From VFMC01 sp040398525 (lineage in GTDB: Bacteria; Actinomycetota; Acidimicrobiia; Acidimicrobiales; Ilumatobacteraceae): a DNA stretch of 64,000 nucleotides. The notes below the pieces were generated by a model that was not told where the DNA came from, searched no databases, and was given only the letters and a program-made list of their open reading frames with translations. Every line of letters starts with the position of its first letter. The first letter of the stretch is position 1. The stretch covers positions 62,001-126,000 of the forward strand of contig JBBATY010000006.1 of NCBI GenBank assembly GCA_040398525.1, written 5' to 3'. This document shows, piece after piece, positions 1-7,914 of this stretch. Both the position numbers and the translations under genes were made by a program.

Positions 1-327
1 CAGGAGCGCGGGAAAGATCCAGAGCCACGTGCGCGTGGTGCGCACCGGATCGCGCAGCACCGACTTCCACCAGCCGAGCTTGGTGATCACCGCTGCCTGG
101 AAGGCCAGCACCACGAGCAGCGGGATGATGAACTGGCGGACCCACGGCGTGCTCTGGTCGCCGAGGAACTCGAACTTCACCCGGTCGTCGCCGGGGAGGA
201 GCAGGATCAGACCGATCCAGATGATCACGTGCGCGACGAAGATGCCGAGCAACAGCGGGATGGTGGGCTTCACCCCCTCGTGAACGGCGAGCGGGTTCCC
301 AGCAGGCGGTGCGGCGGTGTCGGTCAC
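1..327 (-). CDS. Integral membrane protein, N-terminal part (CPBP-protease-like), runs off the left edge
   Basis: The reading frame starts at a GTG at 325-327 that overlaps the recF stop (GTGA), so it is probably co-transcribed with recF. The 109 residues present show a short polar N-terminus, a first hydrophobic segment around residues 23-43, a polar loop, and a second hydrophobic segment around residues 66-80 followed by a Trp-rich stretch (LGWWKSVLRD). That layout resembles the N-terminus of actinobacterial CPBP-family intramembrane proteases, but the catalytic motifs would lie beyond the window, so the family is a guess. Many actinobacteria have a DciA-like DUF721 gene and gyrB after recF; this gene is not DUF721. 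Confidence 0.6.
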   Translation of the reverse strand, partial: MTDTAAPPAGNPLAVHEGVKPTIPLLLGIFVAHVIIWIGLILLLPGDDRVKFEFLGDQSTPWVRQFIIPLLVVLAFQAAVITKLGWWKSVLRDPVRTTRTWLWIFPALL

Positions 328-1424
328 GGCGGCGAAGAGTAGTCCGCGCCGACGACTGCTCCGGACGAGATGCGCACCACGGCGTCGGGGTGCGCGGCCG
401 GGGGCAACGACGCCGCGGTGGTGAGCACCACCTGCCCCGGTGGGAGATGGCCGAGCAGGGCGGTGGCCCGGCCATCGTCGAGCTCGCTCAGCACATCGTC
501 GAGCACCAGCACGGGTGCGCTGCCGGTGCGCTCGGTCACCAGCCGGTGGGCACCGAGGCGCAGCGACAACGCGAGGGTCCGTTGCTCGCCCTGCGAGGCA
601 TGGGTACGGGCAGGCATGCCGTTCAGGAACAGCTCGAGGTCGTCGCGATGCGGCCCGACGGTCGACACACCGCGACGGACGTCGTCGGTGCGCGATGCGG
701 CCAGCGCATCGGCCAGGCCACGGCGGCGCCACTCGGGCTCGTAGCGCAGCTCGATCGGGGTTGGTCGTCCGGCGAGGCGTTCGTAGGCCTCGAGCGCGAA
801 GGGCTCGAGGCGAGCCACCAGCACCGAACGGGCGTGGCCGAACTGCTCGCCGAGCTCGGCGAGCTTCGCGTCCCACACGTCGAGGGTGATCTCGACCTCG
901 TCGCTCAGACGCCCGCCCGCCTGCTTCAACAGCGTGTTGCGCTGCTTGACGACGCGGTCGAGCTCGAGGCGCATCGCGTCGTACTTCAACGCCAGGTCGA
1001 CCAGGGTGTCGTCGAGGAACCGTCGCCGTTCACCCGGGCCCTCTTTCACCAGGGCCAGGTCGTCGGGGGAGAACACGCTGACGCGCAGCACGCCGAGCAG
1101 GTCGCGGCTGCGCTCGAGCCGGTTGCGGTTCACCAGCACACGGTTGCGTCCGATGCGGCTGATCTCGGCCTCGACGAGCACCTCGCGGCCGTCGTCGTGG
1201 ACGATCGTGGCGCGGATGACTGCGCTGTCGGCGCCCACGCGCACCATCGCCTCGGTGGGCGAGCCACGGAAGCTGTCGAGCCGCGCCAGGTAGGCGAGGG
1301 CCTCGGCGAGGTTGGTCTTGCCCTGCCCGTTCAGGCCGATCACCGCGGTGATGCCCGCGTGCAGATCGAACGAGGCGCTGACGTAGTTGCGGAAGTCGAC
1401 GAGCTCGAGGTGGCCGACGATCAT
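324..1424 (-). CDS. recF: DNA replication and repair protein RecF
   Basis: RecF is an SMC-like ATPase that helps load RecA at single-strand gaps. The 366-residue protein has the family length. The Walker A motif GLNGQGKTN is at residues 30-38, the ABC-type signature (SQGEQRTLALSL) is near residue 290, and Walker B with the D-loop (LVLDDVLSELD) is near residue 320. The ATG overlaps the dnaN stop (ATGA), so translation is probably coupled. It sits in the classical dnaA-dnaN-recF order, all three genes pointing away from the origin. Confidence 0.97.
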   Translation of the reverse strand: MIVGHLELVDFRNYVSASFDLHAGITAVIGLNGQGKTNLAEALAYLARLDSFRGSPTEAMVRVGADSAVIRATIVHDDGREVLVEAEISRIGRNRVLVNRNRLERSRDLLGVLRVSVFSPDDLALVKEGPGERRRFLDDTLVDLALKYDAMRLELDRVVKQRNTLLKQAGGRLSDEVEITLDVWDAKLAELGEQFGHARSVLVARLEPFALEAYERLAGRPTPIELRYEPEWRRRGLADALAASRTDDVRRGVSTVGPHRDDLELFLNGMPARTHASQGEQRTLALSLRLGAHRLVTERTGSAPVLVLDDVLSELDDGRATALLGHLPPGQVVLTTAASLPPAAHPDAVVRISSGAVVGADYSSPP

Positions 1425-2536
1425 GCGTCGTGCTGGACGCGCACCGGCATGAGCAGGTAGAGGAAGTCGGCGTTGCCGACGCCGCGCACGATGGCCGGCT
1501 TCAGTCCGTCGGTGGTCGACAGCGTGACCTCGTCGTCGGGCACGGCCTCGACACCGGCGGCCAGGTAGTCGGGGTTGAACGCCACCCGCAGCTCGTCGCC
1601 TGTGGCGGTGGCGTCGAGCTCTTCGCTGGCGTTGCCGATGTCCTGGGTGATGGTGGTGAGCTGCAGCGAGTCGGTGCCGATCTTCAACCGCAACACCGAC
1701 GTCGCCGTCGAGGTCTCGCGGGCCAGGATCTTCATGCGCTTGATCGCATCGAGCAGCTCGGCGCGGTTGACCGTCAGGATGTTCGGGTGGCTCGGCGGGA
1801 TGAGCTGGCGGTAGTTGGGGAAGTCGCCCGAGATCAACCGGGTGCTGAGCCTGGTGCCTGCGATCTCGAACGTGGCGTCGTTGTCGCCGAGGCGCAACGT
1901 GAGCTCTTGGCCGTCGCCGAGCACGCGCTGCAGTTCGGTGAGGGCGCGAGCCGGGACGAGCACCTTCTGGTCGGAGCCGAGCACACTCACACCGGGCAGG
2001 TCGCGCACCGCCAAGCGGTACGAGTCGGTCGCCACGAGGCGCAGGCCCTCGTTCTCGGCAGTCAGCAGCACACCGGTGAGGATGGCCCGACCCTCGTCGC
2101 GGCTGGCAGCGCTGACGACCTGGCGCAGGGCGTCGCCGAACGCCGCGGCATCGATCGTGACGGCCTGCATGACCGGCAGGGCGATACGCGGGAAGTCGTC
2201 GAAGTTCAGTGCTCGCACGGCGAAGTTCGATCGGCCGGCGCTGATGCGCACCTCATCGTCCTCGGACGACATCTCGACAGCTCCGGACGGCAGTGACCGG
2301 ACGATGTCGGACGACAGCCGGGCCGGGATGACCGCACCGCCGTCGGTCTCACCGGCGACGGTGATCGTGCGCTGGATGGTCAGCTCGAGGTCGGTGCCGG
2401 TGATGGTGAGCTCGTCACCGATGAGCTCGAGACGTAGCCCGGACAGCACCGGCAGCGTGGCGGTGCCACCTCGGGCTGCTCGGCCGGCGGTGCCGAGCGC
2501 ATCGGCCAGGACGTCTCGTTCGCAGCGGAACTTCAC
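1421..2536 (-). CDS. dnaN: DNA polymerase III beta sliding clamp
   Basis: DnaN forms the dimeric clamp that tethers the replicative polymerase to DNA. The 371-residue length and three repeated clamp domains match the family. The N-terminus (MKFRCERDVLADAL) and the C-terminal MPVR motif near the end of the protein are characteristic. The start is the GTG at 2534-2536, with only a weak AAAGG ribosome site upstream. The gene follows dnaA on the same strand across the putative origin and overlaps recF by 4 bases. Confidence 0.97.
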   Translation of the reverse strand: MKFRCERDVLADALGTAGRAARGGTATLPVLSGLRLELIGDELTITGTDLELTIQRTITVAGETDGGAVIPARLSSDIVRSLPSGAVEMSSEDDEVRISAGRSNFAVRALNFDDFPRIALPVMQAVTIDAAAFGDALRQVVSAASRDEGRAILTGVLLTAENEGLRLVATDSYRLAVRDLPGVSVLGSDQKVLVPARALTELQRVLGDGQELTLRLGDNDATFEIAGTRLSTRLISGDFPNYRQLIPPSHPNILTVNRAELLDAIKRMKILARETSTATSVLRLKIGTDSLQLTTITQDIGNASEELDATATGDELRVAFNPDYLAAGVEAVPDDEVTLSTTDGLKPAIVRGVGNADFLYLLMPVRVQHDA

Positions 2537-2759
2537 AGGTCAGCCTTTCTCACCATGAGGGTACGTGCAATGGTAATGCTCGTAATAAGTGCTGTGGACT
2601 GTGCACAACGTGGTGTTCGTCCAGCGTAGGGGTGTTTTTCGAGCGCACAGCTCGATCCACGGTGGTCCACAGGTCGCGAATGACGCGGATGTGGTTCGGT
2701 GGATGACATCGGGCGCGTCCACCGCGGCGCAGCCGTCGTCCCCAGCCTGTGCACAGCCT
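2537..2759. other. oriC: Putative chromosomal origin (oriC), dnaA-dnaN intergenic region
   Basis: These 223 bases between dnaA and dnaN are the usual actinobacterial oriC location. DnaA-box-like 9-mers are visible: TGTGCACAA at 2600-2608 (reverse orientation), TGGTCCACA at 2663-2671 and CTGTGCACA at 2747-2755, each one or two changes from TTGTCCACA. A locally AT-richer stretch at about 2568-2591, next to dnaN, is a candidate unwinding element. The region is shorter than the oriC of Streptomyces or Mycobacterium, so boxes upstream of dnaA may also contribute. The assignment rests on context and motifs only. Confidence 0.75.
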
Positions 2760-4154
2760 TCAGCTCGCTTTCAGACGTTGGATGAGGTCGGTCACCTGGT
2801 CGTAGACCTGCTTGCGTTCTTTCATCTGCCGCTGGATCTTGTCGACGGCATGGATGACCGTGGTGTGGTCGCGGCCGCCGAACAGCCGGGCGATGCTCGG
2901 GTAGCTCAGGTCGGTGAGCTCGCGGAAGACGTACATCGCGGTCTGGCGGGCCGACACCAACGGGCGCTGCCGGCTGCGGCCGCGGAGCGCGTCGACGCTG
3001 AAGCCGAGGATGTTCGCGATCTCCTGGAGCATCTCGTCGTCGGTGCGTTGCTTCACCACGGTGTCGGTGAGCAGGTCGCTCAGCAACTGCTCGGCCAGGT
3101 GGGTCGAGACGGGGACGTTGTTCAAGCTGGCGTAGGCCGAGACGCGGATGAGCGCGCCCTCGAGCTCGCGGATGTTGCTGGTGACGTGGCTGGCGATGAA
3201 CTCGAGCGTGTCGGACGGCACCGGGCTGCGGTCGCGTTCGGCCTTGTTGCGCAAGATCGCAAGGCGGGTCTCGAGGTCGGGCGGCTGGATGTCGGTGATC
3301 AGGCCCCACTTGAAGCGGCCGCGCAGGCGCTCCTCGAGCGTGGGGATGGCGTCAGGGACTCGGTCGCTCGAGATGACGATCTGCTTGTTCTGCCCGTGGA
3401 GCGAGTTGAACGTGTGGAAGAACTCCTCCTGGAGGCCTTCCTTGCCTTCCATGAACTGGATGTCGTCGATGAGCAGGACATCGATGTCGCGGTAGCGCCG
3501 CTTGAACGCACCGATGGTGTTGCTGCGGATGCCGTCGACGTACTCGTTGAGGAAGGTCTCGGTGCTGACGTACCGCACGGTGTCGTGCTGGTAGTGCCTG
3601 TGCACGTAGTGGCCGATGGCGTGCAGCAAGTGGGTCTTGCCCAGACCGGCCGAGCCGTAGATGAACAGCGGGTTGTACGAGCGGCCCGGTGTTTCGGCGA
3701 CCCGCAGTGCTGCAGCGAGGGCGAACTGGTTGGATGCGCCCTTCACGAACGTCTCGAACGTGTACCGCGGGTTGAGCCCGGCGAGGTCCATCGCCGTGTT
3801 GGTGCGGTTCTGGCTGAACCCCGACGAAGTGCCCGATCCGGCCTCGGGTTGAGCCGCGGCCACCGTGGTGCTCGGCGCATCGACCACGTCGTCGGCATGC
3901 TCGTCGGCGTCGGGCACCTCGATGAGCAACTGGCGGCTCGCGGCGCCGATCTCGTCGAGTGCGTCACGTACCAACGGGAGGTAGCGGGTGAGGATTCGGT
4001 CGCGCACGAGGTTGCTCGGTGCGCTGAGGCGGAGCTCGTTCGAACCCGAATCGAGGGCGACAACATCTTGGAACGTCGAGAACCACACAGCCTCGGACAC
4101 CTGGGCACGGAGCAGTTGGGCGACTGCTGTCCACAGCTGTTCGGCGTCGCTCAC
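2760..4154 (-). CDS. dnaA: Chromosomal replication initiator DnaA
   Basis: DnaA is the AAA+ ATPase that binds DnaA boxes and melts the origin. Visible motifs are Walker A (GSAGLGKTH), Walker B (LLIDDIQF) and the domain IV DNA-binding signature (GGRDHTTVIHA) near the C-terminus. I place the start at the GTG at 4152-4154, giving 464 residues, because a GAGGAGG ribosome site lies just upstream and the protein then opens with the usual domain I (VSDAEQLWTAV). A longer in-frame version from a TTG at 4212-4214 would start inside a perfect DnaA box and lacks a ribosome site. Confidence 0.97.
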   Translation of the reverse strand: MSDAEQLWTAVAQLLRAQVSEAVWFSTFQDVVALDSGSNELRLSAPSNLVRDRILTRYLPLVRDALDEIGAASRQLLIEVPDADEHADDVVDAPSTTVAAAQPEAGSGTSSGFSQNRTNTAMDLAGLNPRYTFETFVKGASNQFALAAALRVAETPGRSYNPLFIYGSAGLGKTHLLHAIGHYVHRHYQHDTVRYVSTETFLNEYVDGIRSNTIGAFKRRYRDIDVLLIDDIQFMEGKEGLQEEFFHTFNSLHGQNKQIVISSDRVPDAIPTLEERLRGRFKWGLITDIQPPDLETRLAILRNKAERDRSPVPSDTLEFIASHVTSNIRELEGALIRVSAYASLNNVPVSTHLAEQLLSDLLTDTVVKQRTDDEMLQEIANILGFSVDALRGRSRQRPLVSARQTAMYVFRELTDLSYPSIARLFGGRDHTTVIHAVDKIQRQMKERKQVYDQVTDLIQRLKAS

Positions 4155-4181
4155 CTGCACCTCCTCACCTGGGTCGATCCT

Positions 4182-4214
4182 GGGTCCACATAGCTGTCCA
4201 CAAGATGTGGACAA
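4182..4214. promoter_or_regulatory. Cluster of DnaA boxes upstream of dnaA
   Basis: Three 9-mers are packed just upstream of the dnaA start: GGGTCCACA at 4182-4190, CTGTCCACA at 4194-4202 and a perfect reverse box TGTGGACAA at 4206-4214. A further CTGTCCACA-like 9-mer lies inside the 5' end of dnaA near 4127. The position suggests DnaA autoregulation and possibly a second half of a bipartite origin. The rest of the dnaA-rpmH gap (4215-4426) carries the rpmH promoter. Confidence 0.75.
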
Positions 4215-4298
4215 CGCTGGCCCGCCCCGGACGGGGTCCGCACAGCGAGTGCAGCACGCTAGCAGCTACGCGACATGCCTGCTCACGGCGGCTGCGGG

Positions 4299-4327
4299 TT
4301 GCCGCTGCCCACCGACGACCCTAACCT
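4299..4327 (+). promoter_or_regulatory. Promoter of the rpmH-rnpA operon
   Basis: A TTGCCG -35 element at 4299-4304 is separated by 17 bases from a TAACCT -10 element at 4322-4327, matching the actinobacterial TANNNT -10 pattern. It lies about 100 bases upstream of rpmH and points away from dnaA. It is called by eye. Confidence 0.55.
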
Positions 4328-4426
4328 AAGGAAGTTCTCGTGTCGGTGGCGGGATTCGTGCCGCATCCGACACTGGACGTGATGTCGTCGACGCACAGCC
4401 GTCGCTGTGCCTGTGAGGAGGATGAC

Positions 4427-4561
4427 GTGAAGCGCACGTTCCAGCCCAATAACCGCCGTCGGGCCAAGAAGCATGGGTTCCGTGCCCGTATGCGTACGCG
4501 CGGTGGCCAAGCCGTGCTGAAGGCTCGTCGGGCCAAGGGCCGTCACCGTCTGTCGGCTTGA
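4427..4561 (+). CDS. rpmH: 50S ribosomal protein L34
   Basis: This is the 44-residue L34 protein, opening with VKRTFQPNNRRRAKKHGF and rich in Arg and Lys as the family requires. The start is the GTG at 4427-4429, preceded by a clear AGGAGG ribosome site at 4416-4421; upstream in-frame codons are not family-like. Its stop overlaps the rnpA start (TTGA), the conserved rpmH-rnpA arrangement. Confidence 0.96.
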   Translation: MKRTFQPNNRRRAKKHGFRARMRTRGGQAVLKARRAKGRHRLSA

Positions 4562-4941
4562 TCTGGCGAATCCGCGATCGCGGCACCTTTGCACGCTTGT
4601 CGCGTGATGGGCGTCGCGTCCGGGCCGGAGCCCTCTGGTGCACGTACGTTCCCGATCCGTCATTGACCCCACCCCACGTGGCGTTCGCCATCGGACGCGC
4701 CGTGGGGCCGGCCGTGGTCCGCAACCAGGTGCGGCGTCGTCTGCGCGCCTTGTTGTCGAGCGCAGCCCTGCCGCCCGGGGCCTATCTGGTCGGCGGCCGG
4801 CCGGAGCTCGCCGCACGGTCGTGGAGCGAGCTGACCGGCGATGTGGCGCTGCTGGTCGAGCGGATCGGGTCCACCGGGCGGACGTCTGCTGCCACATCGA
4901 GCACTCCGCCGGCCACCACACCGCGGAGCAGCACCACCTGA
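4558..4941 (+). CDS. rnpA: Ribonuclease P protein component
   Basis: RnpA is the protein subunit of RNase P, which matures tRNA 5' ends. The 127-residue product contains the family signature region (GRAVGPAVVRNQVRRRLRA) at roughly residues 46-64. It starts at the TTG at 4558-4560, which shares bases with the rpmH stop, so translation is probably coupled. The C-terminal 20 residues are a low-complexity Ser/Thr/Pro tail. The stop overlaps the yidD ATG (TGATG). Confidence 0.94.
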   Translation: MIWRIRDRGTFARLSRDGRRVRAGALWCTYVPDPSLTPPHVAFAIGRAVGPAVVRNQVRRRLRALLSSAALPPGAYLVGGRPELAARSWSELTGDVALLVERIGSTGRTSAATSSTPPATTPRSSTT

Positions 4942-5222
4942 TGGCCTCGAGTCAGGTCGAGTCGATCGAACAATCACCCACTCGTAGCGCGCGCGCACTA
5001 CTGAGAGTGATCTATTGGTACCAGTCGGGGATGGAAGGACGTCCATCGCCCTGCCGGTTCACCCCGAGCTGCTCGAGCTACGCCCTCGACGCCGTCGCCC
5101 ACTACGGCACGGCCCGGGGCCTCGTGTTGATCGTCCGGCGCACGCTGCGCTGCCGTCCCTTCGGGCCATCGGGTTGGGACCCGATCCCCGAGACCTTCCT
5201 GCGAAAGCGAGCCGACGCATGA
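4941..5222 (+). CDS. yidD: Membrane protein insertion efficiency factor YidD
   Basis: YidD is a small membrane-associated protein that helps YidC-dependent insertion. The 93-residue protein holds the conserved Cys-containing signature (CRFTPSCSSYALDAV) and the following GPSGWDP motif. It is encoded between rnpA and yidC as in most bacteria and overlaps both neighbours by a few bases, so the ATG at 4941 is well supported. Confidence 0.95.
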   Translation: MASSQVESIEQSPTRSARALLRVIYWYQSGMEGRPSPCRFTPSCSSYALDAVAHYGTARGLVLIVRRTLRCRPFGPSGWDPIPETFLRKRADA

Positions 5223-6244
5223 TCGCCATCAGCTTCTTCGAGGGCCCGGCCTGGGTGTTGGCCAAGTTCTACGACTGGACCCACAACTACATCCTGGCCA
5301 TCACCCTCATCGCCTTCCTGGTGATGCTGATCACGGCTCCGCTGCAGCTGAAGGCCACCAAGGGCATGCTCGAGATGCAGCGTCTGCAGCCCGAGCTCCG
5401 CAAGCTCCAGCAGCAGTACCGCAGCGACCGCCAGAAGCTGAACGAAGAGATGATGAAGCTCTACCAGGAGCACAAGGTCAACCCGTTGGCCTCGTGCTTC
5501 CCGCTGCTGCTGCAGCTGCCGGTGTTCATCATCATGTTCCAGGTCCTTCACGGCCTGACCGAGAAGATCCCCGGCCGCGAGGGCTTCCCGGGCTTCACCC
5601 CCGAGTTCGTCTCGACGTCGTCGCAGCTCTACAAGGACCTCGTCGGCCAGAGCGAGATGATGTCGTGGGGCCTCGATCTGGCCACGACACCGATCAGCGC
5701 GATCGGCGACTCGTTCGTCGGTGGCTTGGTCTATGCCCTGCTCGTGGTGGCCCTCGGCGCGTTGTACCTGGTGCAGCAGAAGATGGTGGCCGCTCGAGCG
5801 TCGGTGAGCCCGACGATGTCGCCGATGCAGCAGAAGATCATGCAGTACCTGCCGGTGTTCTTCGCCGTCTTCCTGGTCTTCTACCTCACCGGTCTCGTCA
5901 TCTACTACATGGCCCAGGCGATCTTCCGCATCGGTCTGCAGTGGTACATCACCAAGCGGTTCTACAAGGGCGAGCAGTCGCTCGGTCGGCAGGCGCAGAC
6001 CGCCGGCGAGCAGGCCCGCGAGATCGCCAAGAACGATCCGAACGGCAGTGTGGGCATCTTCGGCCAGGCCAAGCGCGATGCGGCTGCGTCGAAAGAGGCT
6101 GCGGCGAAGAAGTCCGCGACCCCGACGACGAGCAAGCGGGTCACACCACCGAAGAACAAGCCGACCCCGTCGGCCAGTCAGGGGCGGCCGCCTTCCTCCG
6201 GCAAGGCCAACCGCCCCCCGTCCAGCAAGCCGCCGAAGTCCTGA
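5219..6244 (+). CDS. yidC: Membrane protein insertase YidC
   Basis: YidC/Oxa1 inserts membrane proteins together with, or independently of, SecYEG. The 341-residue protein has the short Gram-positive-type N-terminus without the large periplasmic domain. Transmembrane segments are seen near residues 17-37, 95-115, 165-190 and 215-245, with a charged coiled loop after the first one (PELRKLQQQYRSDRQKLNE). The C-terminal 70 residues are a Lys/Ala/Pro-rich cytoplasmic tail. The ATG overlaps the yidD stop. Confidence 0.96.
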   Translation: MIAISFFEGPAWVLAKFYDWTHNYILAITLIAFLVMLITAPLQLKATKGMLEMQRLQPELRKLQQQYRSDRQKLNEEMMKLYQEHKVNPLASCFPLLLQLPVFIIMFQVLHGLTEKIPGREGFPGFTPEFVSTSSQLYKDLVGQSEMMSWGLDLATTPISAIGDSFVGGLVYALLVVALGALYLVQQKMVAARASVSPTMSPMQQKIMQYLPVFFAVFLVFYLTGLVIYYMAQAIFRIGLQWYITKRFYKGEQSLGRQAQTAGEQAREIAKNDPNGSVGIFGQAKRDAAASKEAAAKKSATPTTSKRVTPPKNKPTPSASQGRPPSSGKANRPPSSKPPKS

Positions 6245-6274
6245 CCGGCGCACCAGTCGAAGAGAGGCACAGCC

Positions 6275-7150
6275 ATGGAATGGGTTGAGACCACCGGCCG
6301 TACGGTCGAAGAAGCAAAGAACCTCGCACTCGATCGTCTCGGGATCGACGAGGTCGACGCCGAGATCGAGGTGCTCGACGAGCCGCGAGCGGGCCTGTTC
6401 GGCCGCCAGCGAGGTGAGGCGAGGGTTCGTGCCCGCGTTCGTCCCACGACACCCCGGGCGAAGGTCGATCGTCGCGATCGTCGCAAGAAGAGCGGAGATC
6501 GTCCAGAAACCGCCGGTACAGCGGTGGTGAAGGCGTCGTCGACCGATGTCGAGCCTGCACCGCGTCAGAGCCGCAGCCCGAAGCAGAGTTCGGGCCGTTC
6601 AGGCCGCCAGAGCTCGGCTGCAGGCAAGCAGGAGTCAGGATCGCAGCAGTCGGCCGGGCCGGCATCAACGAAGAAGGAGAGCAGCGTGGACGCACAGCAG
6701 GTGGGCGAGGAAGCGTCGCGCTTCATGAGTGGTCTGGTGTCGGCGTTCGGTCTCGAGGCAACGACAGCGGTCGAGGTGCAGGGTGACGAGATCGACGTGA
6801 AGGTCACTGGCAGCGACCTCGGGTTGCTCGTCGGGCCTCGTGGTTCGACGTTGCAGGCGGTGCAGGAGTTGACTCGCGTGGTCGCTCAGCGCCGACTCGG
6901 CGATCACGACACGCATCTGCGGGTCGATGTGGGCGGCTATCGCGAGCGCCGCCGCGAAGCGCTCGGGCGCTTTGCCGAGCAGGTCGCCGCACAGGTGGTT
7001 GCCGAGGGTGTGGCCAAGCGCCTGGAGCCGATGTCGTCACCGGACCGCAAGATCGTCCACGACGTGCTCGCCGAGTTCGAGGGTGTCGTGACCAGTTCGG
7101 TCGGCGACGAACCGAACCGCCGGGTGGTCATCTCCCCGGCGAATGGCTGA
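6275..7150 (+). CDS. jag: Jag/KhpB RNA-binding protein
   Basis: The 291-residue protein has three parts: a Jag-N domain (residues 1-50, EWVETTGRTVEEAKNLAL), a long low-complexity Ser/Arg/Gln linker (about 55-130), and KH plus R3H domains in the last 150 residues. The KH motif has the form GLLVGPRGSTLQAVQEL, and the R3H core reads YRERRREALGRFAEQVA. KhpB-type proteins bind RNA and influence cell elongation and division. It lies directly after yidC and overlaps rsmG by 8 bases, as in many actinobacteria. Confidence 0.93.
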   Translation: MEWVETTGRTVEEAKNLALDRLGIDEVDAEIEVLDEPRAGLFGRQRGEARVRARVRPTTPRAKVDRRDRRKKSGDRPETAGTAVVKASSTDVEPAPRQSRSPKQSSGRSGRQSSAAGKQESGSQQSAGPASTKKESSVDAQQVGEEASRFMSGLVSAFGLEATTAVEVQGDEIDVKVTGSDLGLLVGPRGSTLQAVQELTRVVAQRRLGDHDTHLRVDVGGYRERRREALGRFAEQVAAQVVAEGVAKRLEPMSSPDRKIVHDVLAEFEGVVTSSVGDEPNRRVVISPANG

Positions 7151-7679
7151 CGACGACCTTCGTCGCATCCTCGCCGAGATCCAGCGGCGGGGCGGCATCG
7201 GTCCACTCGACCTCGACGAGGCCATCGCCCATGGCGAGGCCTACGTCGAGGCACTCCCCGACAACTGCAGATCCCTGATCGACCTGGGATCTGGCGGTGG
7301 GCTACCTGGTGTCGTCATTGCCGTGCGCCGTCCCGAGATCGAGGTCCTGCTCGTCGAACGGCGTGCGGCCCGGGCCGATCTGTTGCGCTATGCCGTCCGG
7401 GCCTTGCAGATGGTCGACCATGTGCAGGTCACCGAGCGCGACGCCCGCGACCTGCAGGTGATGCTCCCCGGACCCGTCGACGCCGTGACGGCACGCAGTT
7501 TCGCCGCACCCGAGGTGCTGATCCCCCTGGCGGCCACACTGCTGTGTCCTGACGGCGTGTTGGTGTTGAGCGATCCGCCGGATCGGGCCCCCCGGTGGAC
7601 ACCGGAACAGTTGATGAACTGGGGTTTCACGGAGGACGGACGAGTCGACGGGGTGCGACGGCTGCGTCGTGTCACGTGA
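7143..7679 (+). CDS. rsmG: 16S rRNA (guanine527-N7)-methyltransferase RsmG
   Basis: RsmG uses SAM to methylate G527 of 16S rRNA. The SAM-binding glycine loop (DLGSGGGLPGVVIA) is at about residues 48-61 and the conserved acidic turn (LLVERRAARADLL) follows. At 178 residues it is shorter than the usual 200-215, mainly through a compact N-terminus and C-terminus. The ATG at 7143 overlaps the jag stop. The coding end coincides with a CACGTG-centred palindrome just before the parS cluster. Confidence 0.9.
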   Translation: MADDDLRRILAEIQRRGGIGPLDLDEAIAHGEAYVEALPDNCRSLIDLGSGGGLPGVVIAVRRPEIEVLLVERRAARADLLRYAVRALQMVDHVQVTERDARDLQVMLPGPVDAVTARSFAAPEVLIPLAATLLCPDGVLVLSDPPDRAPRWTPEQLMNWGFTEDGRVDGVRRLRRVT

Positions 7680-7683
7680 CACG
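7668..7683. other. parS-like perfect palindrome over the rsmG stop
   Basis: CGTGTCACGTGACACG is a perfect 16-base palindrome with the CACGTG core of parS. It matches the parS consensus at 12 of 16 positions. It lies 20 bases before the first clear parS site, so it could be a degenerate fourth site or chance. Confidence 0.35.
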
Positions 7684-7702
7684 CGACGTGGCACGAACGA
7701 CT

Positions 7703-7718
7703 CGTTCCACGTGAAACA
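7703..7718. other. parS: parS site 1
   Basis: CGTTCCACGTGAAACA differs from the consensus TGTTTCACGTGAAACA at two positions. parS nucleates ParB clamps for origin segregation. It is one of three sites in about 95 bases directly upstream of parAB. Confidence 0.9.
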
Positions 7719-7742
7719 ACCCACTCCGGCAGTGCCGGCACT

Positions 7743-7758
7743 GGTTCCACGTGAAACC
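7743..7758. other. parS: parS site 2
   Basis: GGTTCCACGTGAAACC keeps the CCACGTGAAAC core and differs from the parS consensus only at the outer bases and one inner T. It is centred 40 bases from site 1. A palindrome AGTGCCGGCACT (7731-7742) sits between them. Confidence 0.88.
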
Positions 7759-7779
7759 ACGCAGTGACGGAGCTGGTGC

Positions 7780-7795
7780 TGTTCCACGTGAAACA
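7780..7795. other. parS: parS site 3
   Basis: TGTTCCACGTGAAACA is one base from the parS consensus and the best of the three sites. It is centred 37 bases from site 2 and about 120 bases upstream of the parA start. Confidence 0.92.
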
Positions 7796-7826
7796 GGCCG
7801 CTCCTGCGAGCTCGTCCGAGCCGACG

Positions 7827-7886
7827 TGTCGACCACGCCGATGAGTTGCTAGGGTGCTCGTCAGGCGGAATCGTGACCAGTCACGA
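7827..7886 (+). promoter_or_regulatory. Candidate parAB promoter with inverted-repeat operator
   Basis: A TAGGGT -10 element (7850-7855) lies 17 bases after TGTCGA (7827-7832). Just downstream is a perfect 7-base inverted repeat, TCGTGAC CA GTCACGA (7871-7886), placed where ParA or another repressor could block transcription. parA starts at 7915 behind an AGGAGTGGAG ribosome site. The promoter is called by eye; the inverted repeat is directly visible. Confidence 0.5.
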
Positions 7887-7914
7887 TGTTCGCAACCACC
7901 AGGAGTGGAGTGAG

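Noticed and set aside
4212..4214. TTG start extending dnaA by 20 codons
   Set aside because: It lies inside a perfect DnaA box and lacks a ribosome site, unlike the GTG at 4152.
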